Source of the DNA: an uncultured Halomonas sp.
Lineage (GTDB): Bacteria; Pseudomonadota; Gammaproteobacteria; Pseudomonadales; Halomonadaceae
Direction of reading: 5' to 3'
DNA length: 64,000 nucleotides
Assembly (NCBI RefSeq): GCF_947501415.1
Contig: NZ_CANMVL010000010.1
Location: forward strand, 1 to 64,000
Below the pieces are notes generated by a model. That model searched no databases. It worked only from the letters and a program-made list of their open reading frames with translations, and had not been told where the DNA came from. This document shows, piece by piece, positions 63,638-64,000 of the stretch; the first letter of the stretch is position 1, and each line of letters starts with the position of its first letter. A program made the position numbers and the translations under genes.

Positions 63638-64000
63638 TCAGGCCGGCTTGATGCCGTCGAGTACCGCGAAGGAGGTCTCCCGAGCGGTACGCAGGAAGTC
63701 CTCCATCCATGGCGCCTGGCGGGTCTCCTCGCGAATCGCCGCGAAGAGAGTACTCCACACGCCCTTCTCGCCGAGTGCCACGGCCTTCACGTAATCGCGC
63801 TCCAGGTACTCGGTCAGTGCCCAGTTGGGCAGTGCACAGACACCGCGGCCGCTGGCCACCAGCTGCATCATCATGATGGTCAGCTCGGCGGTGCGTATCT
63901 CCCTGGGCTGTATGCCTGCCGGGTCGAGGAACTGGGTGAAGACGTCCAGGCGCGAGTGCTCCACCGGGTAGGTGATCAGGGTCTCTTCGCCGAGGGCCTC
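63638..64000 (-). CDS. metR: LysR-family regulator MetR, C-terminal part
   Basis: Only the last about 120 residues are inside the window; the gene runs off the right edge. ITYPVEHSRLDVFTQFLDP and ASGRGVCALPNWALTEYLE are MetR-type effector-domain segments. MetR controls methionine synthesis genes with homocysteine as cofactor. The helix-turn-helix lies outside, so the call rests on this domain. Confidence 0.8.
   Translation of the reverse strand, partial: EALGEETLITYPVEHSRLDVFTQFLDPAGIQPREIRTAELTIMMMQLVASGRGVCALPNWALTEYLERDYVKAVALGEKGVWSTLFAAIREETRQAPWMEDFLRTARETSFAVLDGIKPA

Overview
The window is about 64 kb of high-GC, tightly packed gammaproteobacterial chromosome. Gene content and order (catBCA-benABCD-benE, AraC-type pobC next to pobA, DctPQM TRAP systems, glnE/aroQ housekeeping) suggest a Halomonas-like member of the Halomonadaceae. 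That assignment is inference, because no rRNA or marker phylogeny is available here. I saw no tRNA, rRNA, CRISPR array, integrase or transposase.

Layout. 0.2-6.6 kb holds housekeeping genes: TrmB-like methyltransferase, SMR efflux protein, PBP4/DacB, DgkA, GlnE, AroQ. 6.6-48.7 kb is one aromatic-catabolism supercluster made of modules, each with its own regulator: (a) an AEC transporter and IclR regulator divergent from pcaB, then pcaIJF and a fused pcaD-pcaC gene; (b) pcaQ-pcaHG, a BKACE (DUF849) enzyme and an NTF2-like protein; (c) a sigma-54 activator divergent from the p-cresol genes pchC-pchX-pchF-pchA, an outer-membrane SphA-like protein and an aryl-alcohol dehydrogenase; (d) a LysR regulator divergent from salicylate hydroxylase plus an orphan ABC binding protein; (e) a MarR regulator divergent from 3-hydroxybenzoate 4-monooxygenase; (f) a TRAP transporter; (g) AraC-type pobC divergent from pobA; (h) catM-like divergent from catBCA-benABCD and two benE transporters. 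48.7-64 kb is general: LLM flavin oxidoreductase, UMF1-family MFS, a secreted MetX-like hydrolase, retropepsin-like protease, nitronate monooxygenase, BrkB, a FAN1-like nuclease overlapping a nuclease-helicase fusion, small proteins, an RstAB-like two-component system and the end of metR.

How it works together. p-Cresol, 4-hydroxybenzyl alcohol, 4-hydroxybenzaldehyde, 4-hydroxybenzoate and 3-hydroxybenzoate converge on protocatechuate. Benzoate and salicylate converge on catechol. Both branches meet at 3-oxoadipate enol-lactone and end as succinyl-CoA and acetyl-CoA through one set of lower-pathway genes.

The most interesting signals are: a family of paired 15-bp IclR-type operators, centres exactly 19 bp apart, at four promoters; a PcaQ box before pcaHG; near-perfect operators for the MarR, LysR and CatM modules; the PcaD-PcaC fusion; the BKACE enzyme that could form a CoA-transferase-free exit from 3-oxoadipate; and the FAN1 plus PD-(D/E)XK-XPD helicase pair.
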